From: Delphinapterus leucas
Lineage: Eukaryota; Chordata; Mammalia; Artiodactyla; Monodontidae
DNA length: 64,000 bases
Assembly (NCBI RefSeq): GCF_002288925.2
Contig: NW_022098050.1
Location: 7,954,452-8,018,451 of the forward strand
Direction of reading: 5' to 3'
Positions within the stretch are counted from its first letter, which is position 1. Each line of letters opens with the position of its first letter. A program made the position numbers and the translations under genes. Below the pieces are notes generated by a model that was not told the origin of the DNA, made no database searches, and saw only the letters and a program-made list of their open reading frames with translations. Shown here piece after piece: positions 10,806 to 21,719 of the stretch.

Positions 10806-11160
10806 CCATGTGACTGAGCTTTCATAAATGGGACACAAGAGGAAGTGATGTGTGCCCCTTCTGGAACTGACTTATAGAAACATCTTACATGGATCCTCCA
10901 TATTTTTCCTCTCTCTGTAGCTTGAGGGAAGATAAATATGGAAACTTAGGAAGCCATATGTTGAAGACAGCAGAGGATAATGTGGAGAAATTCTAAGTTC
11001 CTGATTCACCAATTGGATGAGAGCCATACACTATTAAAGCATGTGTATTTTAGACTTTATGCAGGAGAGAAATGAACTTATATTGTGTTGCAATATTGAA
11101 ATTTGAGGGTTTGTCTATTATGACAGCTAATTATATCCTAAATCATGCTCTTAGTGACTC
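10806..11160 (+). mobile_element. Ancient repeat B, right part
   Basis: This continues repeat B directly after the LTR, with the block catgtgactgagctttc and, farther on, ggaagtgatgtgtgcc. The end near tgaaatttgagggtttgtc (11098) is typical of the family's 3' end. The family name is not certain. Confidence 0.5.
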
Positions 11161-11690
11161 ATTAAATCATAGATAATTCTTGGAAAACTAATTTTGAGAG
11201 AGGACAGCAGATCCCAGAAGACAAAATACAGTAAACTACAGTTTTATAGACTCAAAACAAGTAACTCTAATAATATATTGCTTAAGAATCATATTTTCAA
11301 AGCCATAAAAAATTTTTAAAAATGATAGTGGTTAATTCTGAGGGGAGTCAGAGGGTGGGACTGGGAGGAATATATAGGCAGATGAGAAAAATGTGTAGTA
11401 AGATTAACCACAACCTCTCAGTTAACAATTCTACTGTCTTCTGTAATCCTTCTTTGCATGGAAACACTTATTAAAGGCATAGGCTTCCTGTTAGATGGAG
11501 AATCATTGCTACGGTTTCTTAGGGACTATCAAGTGTTCCTATCAAAGATCTCTTATTCCTTGGGGGAATAACTGACATTCTGAAATAAAGATTTTTTTTT
11601 CTCTAAGAGGTATCAAGAAATCATCAAACTTGAGAGGTAACAAACTAAAAATTCAAAATATTTTTATATGCTCAAATATCAGAAATTGAA
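11161..11690. other. No recognised feature
   Basis: AT-rich sequence; a short piece near 11330-11400 faintly resembles an L1 3'UTR, but not enough to call. Confidence 0.35.
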
Positions 11691-12200
11691 TATCAAATTA
11701 AATTTGAAAATGTGTTGAGTTAGAAACTCTATTAGCTGCAAGTACACAGACTAAAAAATAGTGGCTTAAACACACAAAGATTTAATATCTCACATTAAAG
11801 AAGTCTGAAATTTGGAAGTCCAGAGCTGGTATGGAAGTCCACAGTGTCCTCTGGAAACCACAATTCCTTCTTTCTGCTCCAACATCCTAGGATATGGTTT
11901 CCATCTTTAAAGGTCAAGATGGATGCTGGATATTCACTATCTAACTTGCATTTCAAGTAGCAGGAAGTACAAAGTGCAACCTCCCAGCAGTCAGCTTTCT
12001 TTATGCAGCCTTCCGAAAAGTCCCAACCAATATTCATGCTTTCATTTTAGCAAGGGAGCTGAGAATAAAGTCTCTATTCTGAATGATCACATGCCCAGCT
12101 GAAAATCAGAATTCCACTAAAGGAAGAAGGGGGGAATGTCAACTGGGAAGCAACAGGAATCCTCTGTCATTGAGTAGGAAAAATAAAAATGGGCCTAGAA
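11691..12200 (-). mobile_element. Ancient repeat C, unnamed
   Basis: The order of blocks (ctgcaagtacacagac, tggcttaaacacac, agcagtcagctttc, gatcacatgcccagctg) resembles a widely dispersed old mammalian repeat. I cannot name it with certainty, and the orientation is a guess. Confidence 0.35.
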
Positions 12201-12234
12201 ACAAAAGGCACCTTGAGTAAAATTGACTGTACAC

Positions 12235-12551
12235 AAATCCCAAGACCCAGAAGTTCTACCAGTATATAAAAGCTTAGAGAAATTCTTGCAAATATATACC
12301 AGAAAGCATGTACAAGAACTTTCATAACAGCAATGCTAATAATATCAAGAAACTAGAAACAACCAAACATCATTAATAATAGAATAGATAAATAAATTGT
12401 GTAATAAACTCCTATACTGCAGTGGAAATCAATCATGTATCTCGAAGAATTGATAGAAGCAAGACCCAGTGGAATACAGTATTGGTTCCATTGATATAAA
12501 GTTCAAAAACTGGCAAAACTAAGTAATGTTTAAGTATATACCCATTGGTGG
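12235..12551 (+). mobile_element. Old LINE-1 (L1M) 3' end, part 1 of a split element
   Basis: This is the sense 3' end of an old L1. It breaks off at 12551 where an MLT1 LTR is inserted. Further pieces are 12896-12941, 14518-14540 and 14958-15115, so later LTR insertions divided it several times. Confidence 0.7.
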
Positions 12552-12895
12552 TTTTATAAACTGAGTGTTTGTGTCCCTCCAAATTCGTATGTTAAAACCC
12601 TATGAACGGTATAAGGAAGTGGGGCCTTTGAGAGATGAGCTCATAAAGGTGGAGCCCCCATGAATGGGGGCTTTATAAGTCACAAGAGAGTTTCCTTCCT
12701 CTGCTCTGCTCTCCACCATGTGAAAATACAAGAAAACAGCAGTCTACAAGCCAGAAGAGGGCTCTCATCAGAACCCAACCATGCTGGAACCCTGATCTCT
12801 GACTTACAGCCTCTAGAACTGTGAGAAATAAATTTCTGTTGTCTATCAGCCACCCAGTATGTATTTTGTTATAGCAGCCTGAACTGACTAAGACA
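12552..12895 (+). mobile_element. MLT1A-type (MaLR) solo LTR
   Basis: A complete MaLR LTR in sense orientation, with the gtgagaaataaatttctgtt polyadenylation block at 12821-12840 and the tagcagcc end block. The 5-bp duplication ggtgg lies at 12547-12551 and 12896-12900. The expected TG start is mutated to TT, while the CA end is kept. It is inserted in an old L1. Confidence 0.87.
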
Positions 12896-12941
12896 GGTGG
12901 TAAAAAATATACAGTATATCCATAAAGTAAAGGAAGGGTAA

Positions 12942-13435
12942 TGTATTAGTCAGGGCTCTCCAGAGAAACAGAACCAATAGGATATGTAGCTATGTATAAG
13001 AGGAGATTTATTATAGGAATTGGCTTACAAGGTTGTGGAGGCTGAGAAGTCCCACAGTCTGCCATCTCCAAGCTGGAGAACAAGGAAAGATGCTGGCACG
13101 ATTCAGTCTAAGTCCAAAGGCCTTATGGCATAAAAGTCCCAACTGAAGTCCAAAAGCCTGAGAACCAGGACTGCCTGTGTCTGAGGACAGCAGATGGGTG
13201 TGTCAGCTCAACCAGGGAGTGATTCATCTTTCCTCTACCTCTTTGTTCTATTCTGTCCCTCAACAGATTGGATAATGCCCACTCACAGTGGGAAAGGTAA
13301 TCTGCTTTGCTCAGTTCATCAATTCAAATACTAATCTCTTCCAGAAACACCCTTGTAGACTCACCTAGAAAATATGTTTTATCAGCTATCTGGACATCCC
13401 TTAGCCCAGTCAGGTTAACACATAAAATTATCACA
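12942..13435 (-). mobile_element. ERV-L-type LTR (MLT2-like), antisense
   Basis: A 494-bp TG...CA element whose complement begins with the tgtgataattttatg block typical of ERV-L LTRs and carries an AATAAA-type signal (complement at about 13007-13013). Retroviral internal sequence follows on the right, so this is the 3' LTR of a provirus in minus orientation. The subfamily name is from memory. Confidence 0.7.
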
Positions 13436-14179
13436 ATCTCACCCCTTGTCAATTTAATATCTATATGCATCTCCTTAAACCAATAACAAGATTATAATTC
13501 TGCCTAACATGATACAACTATCTTGTGTACAACCAAAATGTACTAGTCCCTTCCTCAGAAGAGGAAGTAAAGCCTTTCAATGATGTTTACTCTTCTTATA
13601 TCCCGTAACCTGAATACTATGATGTAAAATTAACACTACTTATATGATGTAAAATTACCTGATATAAAGTTAATACATCTTATGTTATACGATAAGGAAA
13701 TAAGGTAGGAAAGAAAACAAAGGTATTTGCTTACTATATGTATACATATACACAAACATATTCATAACAAAATGAGGAAATAGTCATGATAATTACGGTC
13801 CCTATTTCTGTCACTGATCACACGGTCATAGCTGGTATTTATAACCACCTTCTTACACGACCATCACATATTCCCTTTGCCTTCATCAAGCACCTCAGCT
13901 TGTTGTGGTTCTTTATCTGGTGGGGTGACCCAAACCTTCATTCCTGAGGGGTCTGGGCCCTTAGTAGTCCTGCCTGAATTGTGTTGTTGTAGTTTTCCAC
14001 TGACTTAATCATAGGACATTGTAATACTAAGAAATGTCCTAAGACATTTCCTGTATTCCAGACATATTCTTTCTTACCTTCACTGTGGAATAGTAGTCAA
14101 ATTTTCCCTGGGTAAGTAATCAGGATTAATCTGTGCCTGTTGACTCGAAGGACTGAGGACCCCAAGTGGCCCATCTGTA
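13436..14179 (-). mobile_element. ERV-L internal remnant (end of pol), antisense, broken
   Basis: Read on the minus strand, the region at about 13820-14040 matches the end of the ERV-L pol region, next to the 3' LTR as expected since ERV-L lacks env. All frames are interrupted by stops and indels, and no 5' LTR is present, so this is a dead, truncated provirus. The same region of another ERV-L copy is at 53330-53750 and 57391-57870. Confidence 0.65.
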
Positions 14180-14517
14180 TGGGCTACTGCAATACCGAAG
14201 ACTGGGTGGTTTATAAACAACAGAAATTTCTTTTGCAGTGTTAGAGGCTGGAAGTCTAAATCATGGCGTTGGAAGATTTGGTGTCTGGTGAAGGCCTGCA
14301 TCCTGGTTTATAAGACAGAACCTCTTCACTGTGTTCTCACATGGTGGAAGGGGGCAAGTAAGCTTTCTTTGGCCACTTTTCAAAGGACACTAATCCACTT
14401 TCCAGGGGCCCTGCCTCTTAATCACCTCCCAGAGATCCCGCCTCATAATACCATCACCTTGGGGATTAAGTTTCAACATATGAATTTTGGGGGGACACAA
14501 ACATTCAGACCATAGCA
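14180..14517 (-). mobile_element. MLT1A-type (MaLR) LTR, antisense
   Basis: The complement of an MLT1 LTR, starting near TG at 14180 and ending CA at 14517, with the block tttataaacaacagaaattt and the end block aacatatgaattttggggg. It lies beside a sense MLT1 (14541-14952), giving an inverted pair only 23 bp apart. Confidence 0.85.
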
Positions 14518-14540
14518 GACACGATTGATGCAAAAGTCAG

Positions 14541-14952
14541 TGTTATGGGCTGAATTGTGTCCCCTCAAAATTCATGTGTTGAAGCCCTAAGCCTCAGTAC
14601 CTCAGAATATGACTATTTGGAGGGTCATTAAAGAGGTAATTAAGCTAAAATGGGGTCATTAGGGTGGGACCTAATCCTTATAGGAGGATATAAGAAGGTC
14701 CTTATGAGAAGAGGAGATTAGGACACAAACAGAGAGACATCAGATATGTGTGTGCGAGGAGAGACCACCATGTGAACACACGGTGGGAAGATGACTGTCT
14801 ACAAACCAAGGAGAGAGGTCTACAAAGAAACCAAACTTGCTGTCACCTTGACCTTGGACTCTAGCCTCCAGAGCTATGAGAGAATAAATTTCTCTTGCTT
14901 GAGTAACTCAGTCTTTGGTATTTTGTTATAGCAGCTGAAACTGACTAGTGCA
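14541..14952 (+). mobile_element. MLT1-type (MaLR) solo LTR
   Basis: A complete 412-bp LTR, TG at 14541 and CA at 14952, flanked by a perfect 5-bp duplication gtcag at 14536-14540 and 14953-14957. The polyadenylation block gagagaataaatttctcttg lies at 14878-14897. It is inserted in the old L1, which resumes at 14958. Confidence 0.92.
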
Positions 14953-14957
14953 GTCAG

Positions 14958-15115
14958 GATTGTGGACGTATCCGAGGGTGGGGCAGAAGGAGGAAATCAG
15001 GGAGGGCCATAGATGATCTTCTAAGGTAATGATAATGTTCCATATTTTAATATGGATGATGGGTATGGGGGAGTTTTAGTATTATCATTATTTTAACTTT
15101 AAATATATTTTATAT
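14958..15115 (+). mobile_element. Old LINE-1 (L1M) 3' end, last part
   Basis: The old L1 from 12235 resumes in register directly after the LTR duplication and runs to its AT-rich end. Confidence 0.6.
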
Positions 15116-15439
15116 GTTATCTTGTATGTGTCATCATTTAAACATGGAGAAAAAGGAAGAGAAGAGAAAGATGTGAAGATCGTCATTTAAGTACAGGAAA
15201 ATAATCATAATTAGAGGCATTTGAACAAAGAGAAAGATATAGCTTACATTCCGGACACCATCATTAAAAGTAAACTTAAGGGCCCCAACTCCCCTAAAGC
15301 TTAAAATGTATTTTACTCAAGGAGAAAGTTGAGTGTTTGAAGTGTCAATTTAATTGGTTAGTGAAAACTCTCTATCATTTGTTAGCAGTTTATTATACCT
15401 ACTGCTGCTACTATCTTATCGAATAATAGTTAACATCTT
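15116..15439. other. No recognised feature
   Basis: AT-rich stretch without a recognisable repeat, gene or RNA. Confidence 0.4.
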
Positions 15440-15449
15440 AGAAAGATAA

Positions 15450-15656
15450 TTTTTGTGTGTGTGTGTGGTACGCGGGCCTCTCACTGTTGTGGTCTCTCCC
15501 GCTGCGGAGCACAGGCTCCGGACGCGCAGGCTCAGCGGCCATGGCTCACGGGCCCGGCCGCTCCACGGCATGTGGGACCTTCCCAGACTGGGGCACGAAC
15601 CCGTGTCCCCTGCATCGGCAGGCGGACTCTCAACCACTGCGCCACCAGGGAAGCCC
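15450..15656 (-). mobile_element. CHR-type SINE, short (deleted) form, antisense
   Basis: A 207-bp SINE on the minus strand: GT-rich decayed tail at the left, then the body with cggccatggctcacgggcc (15537-15555), and the tRNA-Glu-like head. The duplication agaaagataa is at 15440-15449 and 15657-15666. Low divergence and retained CpGs suggest a fairly recent insertion. Confidence 0.95.
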
Positions 15657-15819
15657 AGAAAGATAAATTTAGGTAGAGACAAAGATAAAATTAGACTAGG
15701 TAGAGATTATTGGCATATGTGTACAGTACAGAAGAACTACTTTAAAAGCAAATTATTATTTTAGTCAAACTAGTTTATGTTCATGACTGCAGTATTACGA
15801 TTATTGTGTCATGTGACAT

Positions 15820-15970
15820 AGTCTAACAGAAGGTTGACTAGACCAGGAGTCAGAAAGATATGTTCTAATTCTGACCTTAAACTCTCTGAGACTTAATTCC
15901 TTCATCTGTTCACACAGGGAATAGATAAACTTGCCTGCCTACCTGATGATTCAATGTGAAAATCACAGCA
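15820..15970 (+). mobile_element. MIR fragment
   Basis: The segment has the MIR-like order: caggagtcagaaagatatg, the tctgacctt block, then ctctgagacttaattccttcatctg. It is diverged, as expected for this mammal-wide SINE. Confidence 0.6.
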
Positions 15971-15974
15971 AGTT

Positions 15975-16090
15975 AGAGTTGGAAGGCAAGTTAAACATTT
16001 TATAGTTCAGCTTATTCCTTCTAAACATGATGAATCTGAAACTTAGAGAGAGACCAAGATAATAATTGGAATACTGGGTCTAGAGCTCAA
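15975..16090 (-). mobile_element. MIR-like fragment, antisense
   Basis: The block agttagagttggaaggcaag, followed by gatgaatctgaaacttag, resembles the antisense end of a MIR-class element. Assignment is tentative. Confidence 0.45.
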
Positions 16091-16119
16091 GTCTTTTGAG
16101 GTAATCGCTCAGAAATCAG

Positions 16120-16640
16120 AAGGAAAAAAATGTTAATTAGAAGTGAAAGAGAAAAATGTTGGCATACTGTCTGGAATTTCAAGAGCTAAATAAGAAGACT
16201 TACGGAACAATGATAAAGAGAAAGTGCAGGGGAGGAAACTGTCTACGAAATAATTCAACAAAATTGATCAGAACTGAAGGAAACACATTTCCAAATTGAA
16301 AGGGCACACCAAGTACCCACCACAATAGGTGAAAATATACCCTGGTATGGATACTTGATTGTGAAATTTCAGAAAGTTGGGAATGGAAAGAAGATTCTTC
16401 AAGCTTCCGAGGGCGGGGGGAACAAATAATATTGGAGAATCATGAAAAATAATTAAGATTAACAACAGATGTTCCATTAGCAACATCGGAATCTAGATGT
16501 TTCATTATCAACACCTGTTTCATTAGCGACACTGAAATCTAGAAGCAAATGAACTGATATTTTCAAACTGCTAAAGGAAAATGATTTCCAACCTAGAATC
16601 CTATATTCAGTCAAACTATCAATGAAATGTGGAGATAGAA
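16120..16640 (+). mobile_element. Old LINE-1/HAL1-like fragment with local triplication
   Basis: The end block tttccaacctagaatcctat (16586-16605) is characteristic of old L1 non-ORF2 sequence. Just before it, about 28 bp are present three times in imperfect tandem (16468-16495, 16496-16515, 16516-16543; shared core ttcattagcaacac). Confidence 0.55.
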
Positions 16641-17094
16641 TAAAGCCATAGATAAGAGTAAAGTATAAAGGAAAGCAAAGTCATAACATGGTTATCTCTA
16701 GGGATAGGGAGAGGGGGCTTCTAAAGCTGTGGTAATGATCATTTCTTAATCTGGGTAGTCTCTTTATTTTATTCTCTAATAAGACTAATAGTTTCATTAT
16801 TCTTTCTTAATAAGAATAAAAGAATAAATATAAAAATAAAGTATAAATAAACGTCAAAACGGTAAATTGAAAAATGATTATCAATGAGGAGTTTACATGG
16901 CAGTGAGGTTAATGGGACTTGACTTGGAGTGATGTTTCTCATGTGTAACTTTTTATATAATCTTAAATCAAGTGAATATATTGTCAAAATTTTACAATTA
17001 AAAAGTTTTAAAAAGAAACAAAGTAGCCTAAGGGGCAGGAGCAGATGTGAACAATTAATCAAAGCTTCATTTTCATTAAAACATAATATCTCTA

Positions 17095-17690
17095 AAATGG
17101 ATGAAGAATTTAAATAAGCATTTCAGCAAAAGGTCAATAAACATTTGAAAAAATAATCAGCCTCACTAGTAATCAGAGAAATACGAATTGAAATAATAAA
17201 ATATGGTTTTATATCTATTATTGATTTGACATTACCTAAGTTTGTCAAATTTTGTCTAGGTTGCAGAGAAATGAGGACTCATACTCATGGCAGAATGCAA
17301 ATTGGTGCAATTTGGCAATATCTAGAAAGTACATGATATGCACATCCTTTAATCTAAATATTTGGGGGGGGCTATATCACAGAGAAATGCACACATTTGC
17401 ATAAGGAGGCATACAGAAATATTTATGTCAGCATTCATTTTTATTAGTGAAAAATTGTAAACAACATAAATGTCCATCAGTGGAGGAGTGGATAAATAAA
17501 TGGTAGTGTATTCACACCATAGAATATTACACATCGGTAAAATGACTGAACCTGGGTTAATCCATGTGGATTCACCTGGATAAATTTAAAAAGCAATATT
17601 GACTGGAGAAAAAGAAAGCAATGTGAAGAATATATTCAAATCATTAATAAGCAATGTGGAATTATCTAGATATTTTTAAAGGGAGGTAGA
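17095..17690 (+). mobile_element. Old LINE-1 3' end
   Basis: Blocks in sense order: aataatcagcctcactagtaatc (short form of the ORF2 region), tgtccatcagtggaggagtgg near 17471, and gaatattacacatcgg near 17522. This is a diverged L1 3' end. The interval 16641-17094 holds no clear feature except AT-rich sequence. Confidence 0.65.
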
Positions 17691-18059
17691 TTAGGCTGTT
17701 TACATCACACGTCCTCAGTAAACAACTTTAACTACATAAAAGAAATGTTTCACAAATTCTCTTGAGGTTTTTCTCTTTGTATTTCCAACACTTAATGCTT
17801 ATCTTTGCTAATACCATTCTCAGACCTGGGCAAGAGGGACATCTGCCCTGGGCTCATGCTTTAGAGAACACAATGCCACAAATATGCACATGTAAAAATG
17901 TGTGAATGAACATATGGGCACCTCTTGCACTCAGCTCTGGTGCTCAGTGCTAACACAGCACAACCCATAACCCGCTGTGCTAAGTGTCCACCTTTACGCC
18001 TGACGCCATTTGGATCCAACAGGAATGAAGTCCTCAAAACTAAGGCCAAACATATCTCA
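17691..18059. other. No recognised feature
   Basis: Non-repetitive sequence as far as I can see, somewhat richer in GC around 17820-18030. The open frame on the minus strand there has no gene-like support. Confidence 0.4.
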
Positions 18060-20020
18060 AGGCTGTGAAGATCTGTGATTTATGTCATTGGCAACACTGG
18101 AAATAAACACTTCTTTGGAGTTCTGAGAGAATTTGAATGGCAGAAGTACTAAAGTAAGAGAAAAGGTTCATTTTCAACTCTTTTTTTCTCAGACATCAGC
18201 AACACAATAAATTTCTGCACATTGAAATACTTCCCAGTAATGCTGAGGAGAAAGCATTTTCTTGCTTTTCTTCGTGCTCTCATTCTAATTTAGAAATAAT
18301 TACAAATTAGCATGGTGCTTGCAACATGGCATCTAAAGGAAATTTTGCAATACTAAACCATTCATATCACTCTTAAATGTGATTACCTATAGGTCTACAC
18401 AAAACAGGAGTAAACTGTGATACCAATTCTTCACACTGGCAGCTAAACGAACATTGAATGCCAAAATTGTTATTAGTTTTAATATTCATAAAAATATTTG
18501 GTAAGATTTCATTATATTTTTAAAAATTAAAATATTTTCAGCTTTACCTTAAAACGTTTTACCAAAAATTTGTTATTTATTAATTATAATTTTGTGTTTC
18601 GCTTTTAATCTTAATTGATAATTTGGGTTTCGATCAGTAGCACAAATAGCATAATTTTCACGGATTATGTGAAAATATTGACTATAATAATATAATGAAG
18701 GATTTCATTGAGATGAAAGCAAGAAAAAATTTCATGAAATAAACATGTAATAATTAATAAATTATACTTGCCTTATTTTATTACTCACCTAAACATCACT
18801 AACACATCAACAGAACAACTAGACATGCACAATAATTAATTTTAGTAGTTTAGCTTTTAAATATATCGACTTTTAAATTTAGTCATTATGAAGATATATT
18901 TGCCAAGATAGGAGGATAGTATGTTTGAATGTACTGATGCTTTAGGTTTACCAGTTTGTTAGCTTGATTTGTAACTTTTAACCATTCAGACATATGGTAC
19001 ATGGACCTCCATGATCCTCAGAGAAACAAAGGGAGCATCAGTTAACAAGAACTAGTCTCCTTAGAACAGACTAGTATGGTTTTTAGCTCTTGTACCTAGG
19101 AAAATTTTGTAGCAGAGAACAATCCTCTTTAGAGGGCCTATCAGGCATTGCTGTGATATTCTCCTACCTTCTTGCTCGCCCCCCCATTTTTAGTCAGAGA
19201 ATTGAGTATCTAATTCACATTCCCGAACATCTTTTCATGGCTGAGTTTGAGACCCCAGCCAGCAGTATTTACATTTGAAAAAATGTCCACAACCATAGGG
19301 GAAGCTTAAATATTAGAACTCTCTAAGTTTGGGATATCAGACGTCACCGATTGGAGAAGAGATTTTTGAGCAGAGGTGCCTCATTTTTAAACGTATATAA
19401 AATGTTACAAATTGTGGATTTTGTTGCCATTAGCAAAGGAGAAGAAGCAAGGAGAATATTTTTTTCAGTGTATTTATTTCTTTTACCAAAAGAGATCCAC
19501 ATTCCTAATCCCAAGGCCATTCTTAGGAAGTCTTTGAAGTGTATATTTACCTCTCTTCCATCTTCCAAGATTCTCTGGGCTTAAGAGAAATGGCTGCTCT
19601 AAGTTTTCTTTAAAGTACTGATTCAACCTTTCAACCACTAAACGCCACTTATTTATTACTTCCTTCCCCCATGTACTTCATGTTTTGAAAGTCAGTGCCT
19701 AGAGAACAAACTGGATCTATTAAGTCATAATTTCCTTTTCTGTTTTTAATTAATCAGAAACATCTATAACTACCAAACACAGCTTCTGAACATCATTAAG
19801 TAGCTGGGATCCACTCTGAAATGATGTGATTACAACAGAAGCAAAGTAAGACATCTTTTTAATTACTCCGGACATATTAATTGAAATGAACATGCTATTT
19901 CGGGTAGGCCTTTAAAAAATATTGAAAATAGCCTGCAGATCTGACTGGTTTTTACTGGTTATTACTTTCCTTTACTTCTTGAAAATCCTTTAATTGTTGA
20001 CATAAAAATAATAAAAATTC
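18060..20020. other. Repeat-poor AT-rich stretch (possible conserved non-coding DNA)
   Basis: Nearly 2 kb contain no transposon I can recognise, unlike the surroundings. There are many TAATTA/ATTAAT-type motifs between 18470 and 18860, suited to homeodomain binding, but such motifs are also expected by chance in AT-rich DNA. Short overlapping open frames on both strands at 19344-19584 are not convincing as exons. Confidence 0.4.
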
Positions 20021-20700
20021 TGACCCAAGGCCGGACTTCTGGTATACTCAAGTGAGGACATGAGTAAATCCTCTCCTCAAATAGCTATAAAGCTATACAA
20101 TTTTGTATACTATAAAGCTATACAAAATTGACCAAAAACCATTTTAGTGCTCTGGAAATTAACCAAAGACACAATAATCTGAGGGGCATTTGTGCTTGAA
20201 AAACTGCTGAACTTCAGGCAAGAACCATGGAAGTCTATGGTGATCTTGTTTCTGGCTGCTCCTATAGACACCCCTTTACCCTGGTGGCATCTCCTTCCCA
20301 GCTCAGTAAATGCAGAAATTCTGCCAGCTTCTCTGCTGCAGTTGAAGGGAATTCACTCAATTTGGAGGGCTGGGTGATGTTTATGCCCATCCGTGTTGTC
20401 AAGGGAAGTGATGATGATCTCTGAGGCCCAACTCAGGGCTAAGACTAAAATAAGGCAAATGAGGCACTGACCTTGGGTCCAAAATTTAAGGAGGCACCAA
20501 AAAACGCATTAATCGAGATAAATGATACTTTAATGCAATATTTTTAAAAATGAAAGTTAATACAAAAATCCATGATGAACAAAATATCAGAATTTTAAAT
20601 AAGGACGAGTCCCAGCCCTGGCAAGGGAGCTACTGTAGTTGTGGATGGGGCAAGCATATTCTTGGGGGAGGTAGTTATCAGAAAAAAATGTATATCGGCT
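20021..20700. other. Unassigned; contains a 12-bp-stem hairpin
   Basis: The inverted repeat caattttgtata (20098-20109) and its complement (20119-20130) are separated by 9 bp. The tract 20160-20360 may be an old L1 5' portion, which I could not confirm. No gene is evident. Confidence 0.4.
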
Positions 20701-21390
20701 TTATTTGTGTAAGTATTTAAAGATATAAAATTTCCTCTGATAAATACTTTAGCTGTATCCATAGATTCTGATAGATCATGTTTTCATTATTGTTATTTTC
20801 AAAAATTCTGCAATTTTGGTCCATGTTTTTTCTTGGATTCAAATGTTGTTTACTAGTTTTTTTTAAATTTCCAGGTAGAAAAAAAATTTTTAATTGTTGT
20901 TATTAATTTCTAGTTTTATTGCACTGTGATCAGTGAATACTTTTTGTAGTTTTTCTATTCTTCAATTTTACTGAAGCTATCTCTCTTTGTGGCCTAAGAT
21001 ACAGTTAATTTTTTTGAATGACTTATGTACACTTGAAGAAAGTATGTTCTCTATTATATAGGTTCAAAGTATGCTGTGATGTATACCTTGTTAATTGCTT
21101 TCTACATCCTTCTAATTTTTATCCACTTATTCTGTCTTATATTGAGAAGTATGTAAATGTCTTTTATTAGTCTGAATCTGTCATCCATTTTTCCTCACAT
21201 TTACATATATACAAGCATATATATACACACACACACATACATGTAGTTCTTTTGTATATGTATGTATACACGTATGCATATATATAGTCTTTTACTAAAA
21301 AGTATGTTTTATTCTCTCCTTGTTATATCATTGATATCTAGAAAGATAATTTTCTATAAATGGTTACTTGTATATTAATATCATTATATA

Positions 21391-21426
<36 letters not shown>

Positions 21427-21500
21427 CTTTCTTTTTTTGATACTCTATTGCTTCCCTGCTATGATCTTAGAAGTATTACGTTTTCAATCCTAGTAATACC
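20701..21500 (-). mobile_element. Old LINE-1 (L1M) ORF2 fragment, antisense
   Basis: The plus strand shows antisense blocks of the L1 endonuclease region: ctgtatccatagattctg, ttgcactgtgatcag at about 20919, tgaagaaagtatgttctct at about 21035, and ttattagtctgaatctgtc. An AT/CA simple-repeat tract (21200-21280, 21399-21426) lies within it. It resumes at 21720 after an MLT1 insertion. Confidence 0.75.
21399..21426. repeat. (TA)n microsatellite
   Basis: About 14 uninterrupted TA units inside an old L1 fragment. Confidence 0.95.
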
Positions 21501-21700
21501 TGTAATAGACAGAATAATGCCTTCTGCAAAGATGTTCATGTCCTAATCCTCAACACTTGTAAATATGTTACTTTACATGGCAAAAGGGATTTTGCGTGTG
21601 TGATTAAGAACCTTGAGATGAAGTGATTTTCCTGGATTATCCAGGTGAGTCCAATGTAATCACAGGAGTCCTTATAAGTGGGAAGACAGAGTCAGAGATT
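21501..21700 (+). mobile_element. MLT1D-type (MaLR) LTR, 3'-truncated
   Basis: It starts at a TG and has the blocks agacagaataatgcc, caaagatgttcatgtccta, ttacatggcaaaaggga and tggattatccaggtgagtcc, the usual left half of this LTR. It ends abruptly near 21700. It is inserted in an antisense L1. Confidence 0.85.
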
Positions 21701-21719
21701 TGTACTATAATGCTCCATC

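Noticed and set aside
15453..15764. Several overlapping open frames in SINEs on both strands (also at 23582-23822, 51323-51672, 51909-52289, 55743-56165)
   Set aside because: They recur in each SINE copy and are incidental to the SINE consensus.
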